This document shows positions 39,960 to 48,054 of a stretch of 64,000 nucleotides of DNA, in pieces. How positions within the stretch are numbered: the first letter of the stretch is position 1; every line of letters begins with the position of its first letter. The notes below the pieces were generated by a model. The model was not told the origin of the DNA, made no database searches, and was given only the letters and a program-made list of their open reading frames with translations. The position numbers were made by a program, and so were the translations under genes. Source of the stretch: Tersicoccus solisilvae (lineage in GTDB: Bacteria; Actinomycetota; Actinomycetes; Actinomycetales; Micrococcaceae); contig NZ_BMJI01000001.1 in assembly GCF_014643255.1 (NCBI RefSeq), forward strand, positions 186,001-250,000, given 5' to 3'.

Positions 39960-41477
39960 ATGTCGGAGCAGGAGCCGCCCGGACCGCCGGATCGCCGCCG
40001 TCCCCTCCGCCCGGGCCGGGCGCGGGTGATGCGGATCGTCGCGCCGACCCGCTCCGATCCGGTCCTGCGCCGCCTCACCGAGGTGGTCGGTGGTCCGCTC
40101 GGTCGGCACAGCGAGCCCGGCGTCGTCGCCCCCGGCTTCTTCACGGTCGAGCGGGTGCTCATCGTGCTCACGGTGGTCGCCGCGGTCCTCTCCGTCGTCG
40201 TCAAGCAGTACTGCCGGGTCAACGGCTGGCACACCCCGGAACACTTCTATGCCGCCTGCTACTCCGACTGGGGCGAGCTCTTCCACCAGCGCGGGCTCGA
40301 CGTCGGCGTGATCCCGTTCATCACCCCCGGCGAGCGCTTCGAGTACCCCGTGCTGCTGGGTGCCCTGGCGGGGCTCACCGCCCTCCTCGTCCCCGGCAGC
40401 GGGGCGTCGGTGGCGCGCAGCACCGCCTACTTCGACATCAATGCCGTGCTGACCGCCGCGACCTGGATCGTCACCGTCGTGGCGACCGTGCGGATGAGTC
40501 ACCGGCGGCCCTGGGACGCGGCGATGGTCGCGGTGGCGCCGGCCGTGATCCTCTCGGCGACCATCAACTGGGACTTCTGGGCGGTGATGCTCGCGGCCCT
40601 CGCGATGCTCGCCTTCGCCCGGGACCGTCCCGTGCTGGCCGGTGTCCTCATCGGGCTGGGCACCGCCGTGAAGCTCTACCCCGTGCTGCTCCTGGGCGCG
40701 ATCCTCGTCCTGGCCATCCGCAGCGGCCGATGGCGCCCGTTCCTGCTCAGTGCCGCGACGGCGGCCGGCAGTTGGCTCGTCGTCAACCTGCCACTGATGC
40801 TGACCGACTACACCGGCTGGCGCTACTTCCTGGACTTCACCCGGGAGCGACCCGCCGGCTACTCGTCGTTCTGGTACGTGCAGGTGGCGATGGCGGACCG
40901 GCTGCACATGCCTCCGGCACCGGTCCCCGTGATCAACACGCTGAGCACGGGCCTGTTCGTGCTGTGCTGCGTCGGTATCGCCGTGCTCGCGCTGACCGCG
41001 CGACGCCGTCCCCGGATGGGGCAGCTGGTGTTCCTCATCGTCGCGGCGTTCGTGCTCACCAACAAGGTGTACTCCCCGCAGTACGTGCTGTGGCTGGTGC
41101 CCCTGCTCGCGCTCGCTCGGCCGCGGTGGCGCAGCTTCCTGGTCTGGCAGGTGATCGAGGTGCTGCACTGGGCCGCGACGTGGCTCTACCTCGGACAGCT
41201 CACGTCCGGCGGCAACCCCCAGCACAACATCGACATCCTCTACTACTCGGCGGCCGTGCTCGCCCACATGGGCGCGCTGATCTACCTGATGGCCGCCGTC
41301 GTGCGGGAGATCCGCCGGCCGGAACTGGACGTCGTGCGCCGGCAGGGCATCGATGACCCCCAGGGCGGGCCGTTCGTGCGTGCCGGCGACGTGCTGCCGT
41401 GGCTCGCGCCGGGGCCGGGGCCGCGGCCGGACCGCGTCGCTCCCGCGGACACAGGAGATCCACAGCCGCGGCTGTGA
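39960..41477 (+). CDS. GT87-like (DUF2029) polytopic membrane glycosyltransferase
   Basis: This 505-residue protein has about ten TM helices after a basic cytoplasmic N-terminus of ~60 residues. Motifs of polyprenol-phosphate-sugar-dependent GT-C mannosyltransferases of family GT87 are visible: FEYPVLLGAL, TINWDFWAVMLAALAMLAFA, GLGTAVKLYPVLLL and NKVYSPQYVLWLVPLLALAR. The last is the characteristic C-terminal motif. In mycobacteria the related Rv0051 sits just upstream of rpsF, as here apart from an inserted transporter block. Envelope glycan synthesis is the likely role; the sugar and acceptor are unknown. Confidence 0.85.
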   Translation: MSEQEPPGPPDRRRPLRPGRARVMRIVAPTRSDPVLRRLTEVVGGPLGRHSEPGVVAPGFFTVERVLIVLTVVAAVLSVVVKQYCRVNGWHTPEHFYAACYSDWGELFHQRGLDVGVIPFITPGERFEYPVLLGALAGLTALLVPGSGASVARSTAYFDINAVLTAATWIVTVVATVRMSHRRPWDAAMVAVAPAVILSATINWDFWAVMLAALAMLAFARDRPVLAGVLIGLGTAVKLYPVLLLGAILVLAIRSGRWRPFLLSAATAAGSWLVVNLPLMLTDYTGWRYFLDFTRERPAGYSSFWYVQVAMADRLHMPPAPVPVINTLSTGLFVLCCVGIAVLALTARRRPRMGQLVFLIVAAFVLTNKVYSPQYVLWLVPLLALARPRWRSFLVWQVIEVLHWAATWLYLGQLTSGGNPQHNIDILYYSAAVLAHMGALIYLMAAVVREIRRPELDVVRRQGIDDPQGGPFVRAGDVLPWLAPGPGPRPDRVAPADTGDPQPRL

Positions 41478-41536
41478 GCCGACCCAACTCCGGGCGCTGA
41501 ACTGGATCCACCAGCCCAGCAGAACCGGAGGATCCC

Positions 41537-41926
41537 ATGTCGCCGTCCCGTGATCAGCGTCGTGACCGTCCCGGCACGATCGAGCCGCGACCCCTCATCC
41601 GCTACGCGCACACGCCGTCCCTGGTCGCCGCCAACGGCCTGACCGCGGCTCCCGACGACGGTCGGGACCGCGCGACCACCGCGCCCACCCGGCCGCACGG
41701 CACGCGCCACCGTCCCCGCCCGCTGTGGCGACGCCTCGGTGCGGCGGCGCTGCTCACCGCGACCCTGGCCACCGGTTCGGCCCTGCCGGCCCAGGCGGCG
41801 GCCGCCGACGCGACGCGCCCCTCGGCCGCGGCCACCGTGGTCGAGCAGCAGCACGCCACGCTCACGACCCCGGTCCAGCTGACTCGGTCCACCGCTTCCC
41901 TGCCCCCACGCAAGGGACGGGGGTGA
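41537..41926 (+). CDS. Small exported or membrane-anchored protein of unknown function
   Basis: This 129-residue frame starts at an ATG 7 nt after GGAGG. A ~70-residue basic N-terminus precedes one hydrophobic segment, RLGAAALLTATLATGSALPA, ending in AQAAAADA, which resembles a late signal-peptide cleavage site. The tail is Thr/Ser/Ala-rich. If a downstream start were used it would be a conventional secreted peptide of ~60 residues. No family recognised. A strong hairpin follows the stop. Confidence 0.5.
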   Translation: MSPSRDQRRDRPGTIEPRPLIRYAHTPSLVAANGLTAAPDDGRDRATTAPTRPHGTRHRPRPLWRRLGAAALLTATLATGSALPAQAAAADATRPSAAATVVEQQHATLTTPVQLTRSTASLPPRKGRG

Positions 41927-41962
41927 TCCATCGACCGGTTCTCCTTCCTCCCTCAGTGATGA

Positions 41963-42002
41963 CGATCGGCGCACCGCCACTGTCCCGGCGGTGCGCCGAT
42001 CG
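41963..42002 (+). terminator. Long perfect hairpin terminator
   Basis: CGATCGGCGCACCGCC (41963-41978) and its exact complement at 41987-42002 form a 16-bp stem with an 8-nt loop. It lies 36 bp after the small exported protein gene and just ahead of the MFS gene's promoter. Confidence 0.75.
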
Positions 42003-42041
42003 GCGTGCCCGGCACCGATCCCGCGCCCCTAGGCTGGACCC

Positions 42042-43241
42042 GTGTCCAACCCCTCGACGCGCGCCGCGCTCGTCGCCACCTTCGTCGTCTTCGTCTTCAA
42101 CGGTTTCCTGTTCGCCACGTGGGCCGCACGCATCCCCGCCGCCGCGCAGATCCTGCACCTGAGTTCCGGGCAGATCGGCGGACTGCTCCTGTTCGGCGCC
42201 GTCGGCTCCCTGCTCGCCCTCCCGCTCAGCGGCGCGGTGGTCAACCGGCTCGGGTCCGCGAACAGCGTGCGTGTGGGCGCCCTCACCGCCGCGGCCGGGG
42301 CGGCGGGACTCGGGGGCGCCCTCGCCGTGGCCTCCGTGCCCCTGACCGGGGTCGCCCTGTTCGTCCTCGGCACCGGCATCGCCCTCTGGGACGTGTCGAT
42401 GAACATCCAGGGCACCGAGGTCGAACGGGTGCTGCGGGCCACCGTGCTGCCGAAGTTCCACGCCGGTTTCTCCGGCGGCGCGTTCATCGGCGCCCTCGTC
42501 GGTGCGGCCATGGCCGGGGCCGGCGTGGCGCTGCCGGCGCACCTGTGGGGCATCGTCGTCCTCGCCGTCCTGGCGATGGCCGTCATCCCCCGCTGGTTCC
42601 TCACCGACACCGTGCACGAGCCCGACGGCGGTCCCGCCCCGGGGCGCCTCGACGCCTGGCGGGAGCCGCGCACCCTCGTGCTGGGCCTCATCGTCCTCGG
42701 GGCGGCCCTGACCGAGGGGGCCGCGAACGACTGGATCGCCAAGGCCGCGGTCGACGGGCTCGGTGTCGACGAGGCGACCGGTGCCCTCACCTTCGCCGCG
42801 TTCGTGCTCTCGATGACCGTGTTCCGGTACGCCGGGTCCGCCTTCGTGGACCGGTTCGGGCGCGTCGCCGTGCTGTACGCGAGCTTCGGCACCGGGCTGG
42901 TGGGCGTGCTGCTGTTCGTGCTCGGCCCCGGCGTCGTACCGGCCCTGATCGGCGCCGTGCTCTGGGGAGCCGGGGCCGCGATGGGGTTCCCCCTGGGCAT
43001 CTCCGCCGCGGCCGACGAACCCCGCAGGGCCGCCGCCCGGGTGTCGGTGGTCTCGACCATCGGCTACTCCGCCTTCCTGGCCGGCCCCCCGGTGCTCGGT
43101 TTCCTCGGTGACCACGTCGGCATCCGAACGGCACTGCTGGCCGTCGGGGTGGTGGCCCTCGCCTCCACGGTCGCGGTGCGGGCGGCGCGGCCGGTACCGG
43201 CCACGACGACGCCCGTCGAAAGCGGCGACGGCAGCCGGTAG
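42042..43241 (+). CDS. Major facilitator superfamily transporter (YbjJ-like)
   Basis: This 399-residue protein has 12 predicted TM helices. Stretches such as FLFATWAARIPAAAQ and LWDVSMNIQGTEVER are typical of the YbjJ-like MFS group found in actinobacteria. The substrate is not known. GTG at 42042 lies exactly 6 nt after TAGGCT (42030-42035) without a ribosome-binding site, so the message is probably leaderless. The stop region overlaps a TAGCGT hexamer that may drive the downstream ABC transporter. Confidence 0.85.
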   Translation: MSNPSTRAALVATFVVFVFNGFLFATWAARIPAAAQILHLSSGQIGGLLLFGAVGSLLALPLSGAVVNRLGSANSVRVGALTAAAGAAGLGGALAVASVPLTGVALFVLGTGIALWDVSMNIQGTEVERVLRATVLPKFHAGFSGGAFIGALVGAAMAGAGVALPAHLWGIVVLAVLAMAVIPRWFLTDTVHEPDGGPAPGRLDAWREPRTLVLGLIVLGAALTEGAANDWIAKAAVDGLGVDEATGALTFAAFVLSMTVFRYAGSAFVDRFGRVAVLYASFGTGLVGVLLFVLGPGVVPALIGAVLWGAGAAMGFPLGISAAADEPRRAAARVSVVSTIGYSAFLAGPPVLGFLGDHVGIRTALLAVGVVALASTVAVRAARPVPATTTPVESGDGSR

Positions 43242-43291
43242 CGTGGGAGTCACCGACGCGCAACCCCGGCAGTGACAGGAGAGGCAGCGGC

Positions 43292-44224
43292 ATGATCCAG
43301 GTCGAGCACCTGACCAAGCGATTCGGGGAGAAGGTCGCCGTCGACGACCTCTCCTTCACCGTTCGTTCCGGCACCGTGACCGGGTTCCTCGGTCCCAACG
43401 GGGCGGGCAAGTCCACCACGATGCGGGTGGCCGTGGGCCTGGACCGGCCCACCTCCGGCTCCGTCACGTTCGACGGCAAGCGCTATCAGGAGCTCGCTGC
43501 GCCCCTGCGTGAGGTCGGCACCCTGCTGGAGGCGCGCGCCGTGCACCCCGGGCGCACCGCCCGCAATCACCTGCGCGCGCTGGCCGCGACCCACGGCATC
43601 CCTACCCGACGGGTCGACGAGGTGCTCGGCCTGACCGGGCTCTCCGACGTCGCCGGCAAACGGATCGGCGGCTTCTCGCTCGGCATGGGCCAGCGGCTCG
43701 GCATCGCGACCGCGATGCTCGGTGACCCGGGCGTGCTGGTCCTGGACGAGCCGGTCAACGGGCTGGACCCCGAGGGGGTGATCTGGGTGCGCAACCTGGC
43801 GCGGGCGCTGGCCGCCGAGGGCCGCACCGTCCTGATCTCCTCCCACCTGATGAGCGAGATGGCACAGACCGCGGACCACCTCGTCGTCATCGCGCAGGGC
43901 CGGCTGATGGCCGACGCCCCCATCGACGCGATGCTCGACGGGGAGGGCCAACCACGCGTGCTGGTCCGGTCGCCCGACACGGAGCGGCTCGGCGTCGCCA
44001 TCGCCGGCGACGGGGTCTCCGTCGACCAGCGACCCGACGGAGCGCTCGTGGTCACCGGCCGGGACCCCCTGCAGATCTCGCGTGCGGCCCTCGACCACGG
44101 CCTGCTGCTCAGTGAGCTGACGCCGATGCGGGCGTCCCTCGAGGACGCGTACCTGCGCCTGACCCACGACCACGTCGACTACCGCGCGGCCGAGCCGGTC
44201 GCGGAAGGGAACGGAACCCGATGA
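43292..44224 (+). CDS. ABC-2 type exporter, ATP-binding subunit
   Basis: This 310-residue ATPase has Walker A LGPNGAGKSTTM, signature FSLGMGQRLGIA and Walker B VLVLDEPVNGLDP, followed by the H-loop SSHLM. The last ~80 residues form the accessory C-terminal domain common in drug-type exporters (DrrA-like). It overlaps the permease gene by 4 bp. GACAGGAGAG before the ATG gives a clear ribosome-binding site. Confidence 0.92.
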   Translation: MIQVEHLTKRFGEKVAVDDLSFTVRSGTVTGFLGPNGAGKSTTMRVAVGLDRPTSGSVTFDGKRYQELAAPLREVGTLLEARAVHPGRTARNHLRALAATHGIPTRRVDEVLGLTGLSDVAGKRIGGFSLGMGQRLGIATAMLGDPGVLVLDEPVNGLDPEGVIWVRNLARALAAEGRTVLISSHLMSEMAQTADHLVVIAQGRLMADAPIDAMLDGEGQPRVLVRSPDTERLGVAIAGDGVSVDQRPDGALVVTGRDPLQISRAALDHGLLLSELTPMRASLEDAYLRLTHDHVDYRAAEPVAEGNGTR

Positions 44225-45096
44225 GCGCCGCCACCTCCACTCACACGCCGGCTCACCGCGCCGCCGGGGACCGGCCCGGCGCCGGCCCGTCGTTCGGCCG
44301 GGTGCTGTCCGCCGAGACGATCAAGTTCTTCGGCCTGCGGTCGACCTGGGTGCTGCTGATCGTGACGGTCGTCCTCATGGTCGGTTTCGCCGCGCTCAGC
44401 GCCTGGGCCATCGCCTCCTTCACGCAGGACAGCCAGTCCGGGGGCGCGAACGGCCCCGGTGGTCCCGGGGGGCCCGGTGCCGGCGGCGCCACGGACTTCG
44501 TGCACACGGTGCCCTCGTCGGGCCTCTCGCTGGCCATCCTCGTGCTCGGGGCGATGGGGGCGATGTTCGTCGCCGGGGAGATCGGCAACCGGTCGATCCT
44601 CGCCACCATGACGGCGGTGCCCGCGCGGTGGCCGGTGCTGGTCGCGAAGGCGATCGTGCTGACCGTCGTCTCCTGGGTGACCATCACCGTCTGCGAGCTG
44701 CTCGGCTACCTGGTGGCGCAGCCCCTGCTGGCGCCGGCGGACCTCGACTTCGCCTTCGACGCGACGCGCGTCCCGCAGATCATCTTCCTCTCCGGCCTGT
44801 ACGCGGCCGCGATCGCCGTCATGGGCCTGGGTCTGGGCGCCCTGATCCGCAACACCGCGGCCGCGATCGTCGTCCTCGTCGCCATCCTGCTCGTCTTCCC
44901 GATCCTGGTGGCCATCTTCCAGCAGGACTGGGTGCAGTGGGTCTCCGCGTTCCTGCCGAGCACCGCTCACGACGTCGCCCTCAATCCCACCGCCGAGGGC
45001 AAGCTCGACGCCGCCGGCTCGTGGGCCGTGATCGCCGGGTGGCCCGTGGTGCTGCTCGGGGCGGGTATTGCGCTGATCCAGTCCCGGGACGTCTGA
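44221..45096 (+). CDS. ABC-2 type exporter, membrane subunit
   Basis: This 291-residue permease has about six TM helices and a Gly/Pro-rich loop after the first (GGANGPGGPGGPGAGG, near residue 75). EIGNRSILATMTAVPARW is the usual cytoplasmic coupling stretch of ABC-2 permeases. It is translationally coupled to the ATPase gene. The pair may export a lipid, peptide or antibiotic, but the substrate cannot be told. Confidence 0.88.
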   Translation: MSAATSTHTPAHRAAGDRPGAGPSFGRVLSAETIKFFGLRSTWVLLIVTVVLMVGFAALSAWAIASFTQDSQSGGANGPGGPGGPGAGGATDFVHTVPSSGLSLAILVLGAMGAMFVAGEIGNRSILATMTAVPARWPVLVAKAIVLTVVSWVTITVCELLGYLVAQPLLAPADLDFAFDATRVPQIIFLSGLYAAAIAVMGLGLGALIRNTAAAIVVLVAILLVFPILVAIFQQDWVQWVSAFLPSTAHDVALNPTAEGKLDAAGSWAVIAGWPVVLLGAGIALIQSRDV

Positions 45097-45176
45097 CCGG
45101 CCTCGGCCGGCGTCGCCGGGCGTCGCCGGACCCCGGGGAGCGGTCCGTCGGTTCGGCGGTCTCTCGCTCGGTCCGG

Positions 45177-45182
45177 TAGGAT
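45177..45182 (+). promoter_or_regulatory. -10 element of the rpsF-ssb-rpsR-rplI operon
   Basis: TAGGAT lies in the 233-bp spacer ahead of rpsF. It would start transcription near 45189 and leave a leader of about 140 nt, long enough for the S6:S18 mRNA-binding autoregulation known in other bacteria; no matching RNA structure was identified. Confidence 0.4.
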
Positions 45183-45329
45183 GGGGAAGTCTGTGCTGGG
45201 CACGGTCCGGTCTGCGCGCGTTCGCGTGCGTCCATTCCACCGATGCCGTGACTCGCGCGGATCAAGCGCACGAACCTCCTGCTGCGGAAGGACCGCAGCC
45301 GTTTCAGCCCGAAGGAGGTGGGTTCACAC

Positions 45330-45635
45330 ATGCGTGAATACGAACTGATGGTTCTGATCGACCCCGAGGTCGAGGAGCGCTCCGTCCAGCCGTCGCTGGA
45401 CAAGTTCCTCAACGTGGTCCGCAACGATGGCGGCACCGTCGACAAGGTCGACATCTGGGGCCGTCGCCGGCTGGCCTACGACATCCAGAAGAAGAACGAG
45501 GCCATCTACGCCGTCGTCAACTTCCACTCGACCCCGGCCGGTGCCCAGGAGCTCGATCGTCAGCTCAATCTGAACGAGACGATCCTGCGGACCAAGATCA
45601 CCCGTCCGGAAGAGCAGCGCGTCAGCGCCGAGTGA
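45330..45635 (+). CDS. rpsF: 30S ribosomal protein bS6
   Basis: This 101-residue protein reads [36 protein letters not shown] and [13 protein letters not shown], the standard S6 pattern. The ATG at 45330 with AGGAGG 11 nt upstream is chosen; a GTG four codons earlier overlaps the ribosome-binding site. S6 pairs with S18 on the 30S platform, and rpsR lies two genes downstream. Confidence 0.96.
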   Translation: MREYELMVLIDPEVEERSVQPSLDKFLNVVRNDGGTVDKVDIWGRRRLAYDIQKKNEAIYAVVNFHSTPAGAQELDRQLNLNETILRTKITRPEEQRVSAE

Positions 45636-45713
45636 TCTCCCGTCCGGATCGAGAAGGCAACGATCACTCCGGACGAACCGATTCACCGCGTCAATCACGG
45701 AAGGCAGGGCCCG

Positions 45714-46310
45714 ATGGCAGGCGAGACCGTCATCACCGTCGTGGGTAACCTCACGGCCGATCCGGAGCTGCGGTTCACGCCGTCCGGTTCCGCGGTCGCG
45801 AACTTCACGATCGCGTCCACTCCACGCACGTTCGACCGTCAGGCCAACGAGTGGAAGGACGGCGAGACGCTGTTCCTGCGCGCCTCGGTGTGGCGTGAGG
45901 CGGCCGAGAACGTCGCCGAGACGCTGACCAAGGGCACCCGCGTGGTCGCCCAGGGCCGGCTGAAGTCGCGCTCGTACGACACCAAGGAAGGCGAGCGGCG
46001 CACCGTCATCGAGCTGGAGGTCGACGAGATCGGCCCCTCGCTGCGGTACGCCTCGGCCAAGGTCAACCGCAACGCCCGCGGCGGCGGCCAGGGAGGCGGC
46101 GGCTTCGGCGGCGGCAACTCCGGCTTCGGCGGCGGCGGGGGCAACCAGGGCGGCTTCGGGGGCAACTCCGGCGGCGGCCAGGGCGGTGGCGGATACGGCG
46201 GCGGCAACTCCGGCGGCTCGCAACAGTCCAACGACGACCCGTGGGCCACGCCCGGCACCTCCACCTCCTCGGGGTGGGGCAACGGCGCGGACTCCGAGCC
46301 GCCGTTCTGA
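45714..46310 (+). CDS. ssb: Single-stranded DNA-binding protein
   Basis: This 198-residue protein has an OB-fold of ~120 residues ([41 protein letters not shown]). A Gly/Gln/Asn-rich linker at ~125-175 and the tip GADSEPPF follow; the tip binds partner proteins such as DciA-DnaB and RecO. The linker is built from near-repeats of [10 protein letters not shown]-type units. ssb between rpsF and rpsR is standard. Confidence 0.96.
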   Translation: MAGETVITVVGNLTADPELRFTPSGSAVANFTIASTPRTFDRQANEWKDGETLFLRASVWREAAENVAETLTKGTRVVAQGRLKSRSYDTKEGERRTVIELEVDEIGPSLRYASAKVNRNARGGGQGGGGFGGGNSGFGGGGGNQGGFGGNSGGGQGGGGYGGGNSGGSQQSNDDPWATPGTSTSSGWGNGADSEPPF

Positions 46311-46441
46311 TCGGCCCTTCCGACCGATGCGGTCCCGGCCCGGCCGGGACGACGGGTGCCGCCTGACGGCGTCACCCCCACCCATTCACCCCATCCCGCG
46401 GACCCACGTCCGCGGGCTCCACAGACAGAAGGAGCACCACG

Positions 46442-46681
46442 ATGGCCAAGGCTGAGATCCGCAAGCCGAAACCGAAGCAGAACCCGCTCAAGGCGGCCGA
46501 CGTCACCGTCATCGACTACAAGGACGTCGCCCTCCTGCGGAAGTTCATCTCCGACCGCGGGAAGATCCGCGCCCGCCGCGTGACCGGCGTGTCCGTTCAG
46601 GAGCAGCGCAAGATCGCCCTCGCGATCAAGAACGCGCGCGAAGTCGCCCTGCTGCCCTACTCCGGCGCCGGCCGCGGCTGA
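46442..46681 (+). CDS. rpsR: 30S ribosomal protein bS18, cysteine-free (C-minus) form
   Basis: This 79-residue protein has the core [20 protein letters not shown], followed by RRVTG and ending [11 protein letters not shown]. The zinc-binding Cys positions of usual S18 (as in VCxFC and NCxQHQ) are replaced by QNPLKA and VSVQEQ. It contains no Cys at all, so it is the zinc-independent type. In M. tuberculosis the C-minus copy is a zinc-starvation paralogue elsewhere; here it occupies the canonical operon. AGAAGGAGCACC precedes the ATG. Confidence 0.95.
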   Translation: MAKAEIRKPKPKQNPLKAADVTVIDYKDVALLRKFISDRGKIRARRVTGVSVQEQRKIALAIKNAREVALLPYSGAGRG

Positions 46682-46701
46682 ACGGAAAGGAATCCCTTCT
46701 C

Positions 46702-47151
46702 ATGGCAAAGCTGATTCTGACCCAGGAAGTCACCGGGCTCGGCACCGCGGGCGACGTGGTCGAGGTGAAGAACGGGTACGCCCGTAACTACCTCCTCCCG
46801 CGTGGTTTCGCGCTGTCCTGGTCCCGCGGTGGCGAGAAGCAGGTCGAGTCGATCCGCGCGGCCCGCAAGGCCCGCGCCGTCGCCTCCCTGGCCGACGCTC
46901 AGGCGCTGGCCGCGAAGCTGTCCTCCACCCCCGTGCAGATCAAGGTCAAGGCCGGCGAGTCCGGTCGCCTGTTCGGCACGGTCAAGACCGACGACGTCGC
47001 CACCGCGGTGTCCTCGGCCGGGCTGGGCTCGATCGACAAGCGCACGGTGGAGCTGCCGGGACACATCAAGTCCACCGGCGACTACCAGGCGACCGTCCGT
47101 CTGCACGAGGACGTCTCCGCCACCATCGACCTGCAGGTCGTTCCCCTCTGA
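46702..47151 (+). CDS. rplI: 50S ribosomal protein bL9
   Basis: This 149-residue protein opens with [20 protein letters not shown], followed by the [15 protein letters not shown] motif, the L9 N-domain signature. The long connecting helix and a C-terminal domain with [14 protein letters not shown] follow. It is the last gene of the operon, 20 bp after rpsR, and is followed by a strong hairpin. Confidence 0.96.
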   Translation: MAKLILTQEVTGLGTAGDVVEVKNGYARNYLLPRGFALSWSRGGEKQVESIRAARKARAVASLADAQALAAKLSSTPVQIKVKAGESGRLFGTVKTDDVATAVSSAGLGSIDKRTVELPGHIKSTGDYQATVRLHEDVSATIDLQVVPL

Positions 47152-47171
47152 GGATCACCTGACGGTTCACG

Positions 47172-47208
47172 CCACGGGCCGGGCACCATCACGGTGCCCG
47201 GCCCGTGG
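47172..47208 (+). terminator. Terminator between rplI and the convergent NTF2-like gene
   Basis: CCACGGGCCGGGCACC (47172-47187) pairs perfectly with GGTGCCCGGCCCGTGG (47193-47208) around ATCAC, a 16-bp stem 20 bp past the rplI stop. It probably serves both convergent transcripts. Confidence 0.8.
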
Positions 47209-47236
47209 TGCGTCTGCAGGTCCTGGCGATCGCCGA

Positions 47237-47611
47237 TCAGGTTCCGGTGGGCACGAACCCCGAGCAGATGACGCGCAGCAACGAGATCCGGTCGCCGTCG
47301 ACGTCGTAGTAGGCCGTCTGCTCCACGAGATGGTCGCCCCCGTCGTTGCGGACGGTCATCCGGTAGCTGATCCGGTGCCGGTCGACGACGTCGTCCTCGC
47401 TGGTGCCGAGCACCGCCGTGATGTGGTCGCCGTCCTCGAACCAGTGGCCGAGCAGGACGTCGAGCACGTCCTCGGCTCGATCGGCCTCCCAGAAGCGGCG
47501 CGGAGTCATGGCCCGGAAGTCGACGTCGGGCGCGAGCACCGCAGCCAGCGCGGCACGGTCCTTGCGGGCCAGCGCCCGGACGTAGCGGGCCCCCGCGTCC
47601 GACGTCGTCAT
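47237..47611 (-). CDS. SnoaL/NTF2-like protein
   Basis: This 124-residue protein fits the cone-shaped NTF2 fold. It has an N-terminal helix pair (GARYVRALARKDRAALAAVL), then DVDFRAMTPRRFWEA and a beta-sheet with HRISYRMTVRNDGGDHLVEQ. These proteins are small-molecule isomerases, cyclases or binding proteins; nothing here identifies a ligand. It is transcribed away from dnaB. Confidence 0.75.
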   Translation of the reverse strand: MTTSDAGARYVRALARKDRAALAAVLAPDVDFRAMTPRRFWEADRAEDVLDVLLGHWFEDGDHITAVLGTSEDDVVDRHRISYRMTVRNDGGDHLVEQTAYYDVDGDRISLLRVICSGFVPTGT

Positions 47612-48054
47612 GGTGATCCCCTCGTGGTCGTGGATCCTGCGGTCTCGCTGCTGTGATACGGCCTGAGGGGGACGTTGTCAACAAGCATGCTGTGGATTGG
47701 ACACGCCGGGGGACGGATCCTCATCCACAGACTGTGCGATGCGTCGTCCCACGTCAAGGCCGGGTCGTGAAGTTATCCACCGGCTGATCCACACCGCTGT
47801 CCCCACCTCGTGCACAGGTGTGCTCGGCGTTTTCCCCAATGCGGGGCGTGTCGCCCACAGGCGGGCGGGACGGCGGTGGACGATCGGGTTGGTGGTGCCG
47901 CCGCCGCGGGCTAACGTGACTCTGTCCTCCCCCCGACGCCCACGCGGCAGTCCTGTCGGTGGGCGCCGGTAGACCGGTGAGCACCACGGAATCCGTGCCG
48001 GATCCCGCTCGGGACGGAAGCAGGACGACGCACAGCGGAAGCGGAGGGGTCGGC
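47612..48054 (+). promoter_or_regulatory. dnaB upstream region with degenerate DnaA boxes
   Basis: This 443-bp spacer contains four near-consensus DnaA boxes: TGTGGATTG (47691-47699), TCATCCACA (47721-47729), TTATCCACC (47773-47781) and TGATCCACA (47785-47793). GC is locally lower. They could let DnaA influence expression of the replicative helicase. In-frame GTG codons at 47959 and 47977 could extend dnaB upstream, but neither has a ribosome-binding site. Confidence 0.4.

Noticed and set aside
46077-46230. Glycine-codon repeats in ssb as a tandem-repeat or CRISPR-like element
   Set aside because: They are in frame and encode the Gly-rich SSB linker; spacing is irregular and there are no spacers.
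47959-48054. Longer N-terminus for DnaB from GTG at 47959 or 47977
   Set aside because: No ribosome-binding site precedes either codon, whereas GGAGG is ideally placed for GTG at 48055 and the homology begins shortly after.
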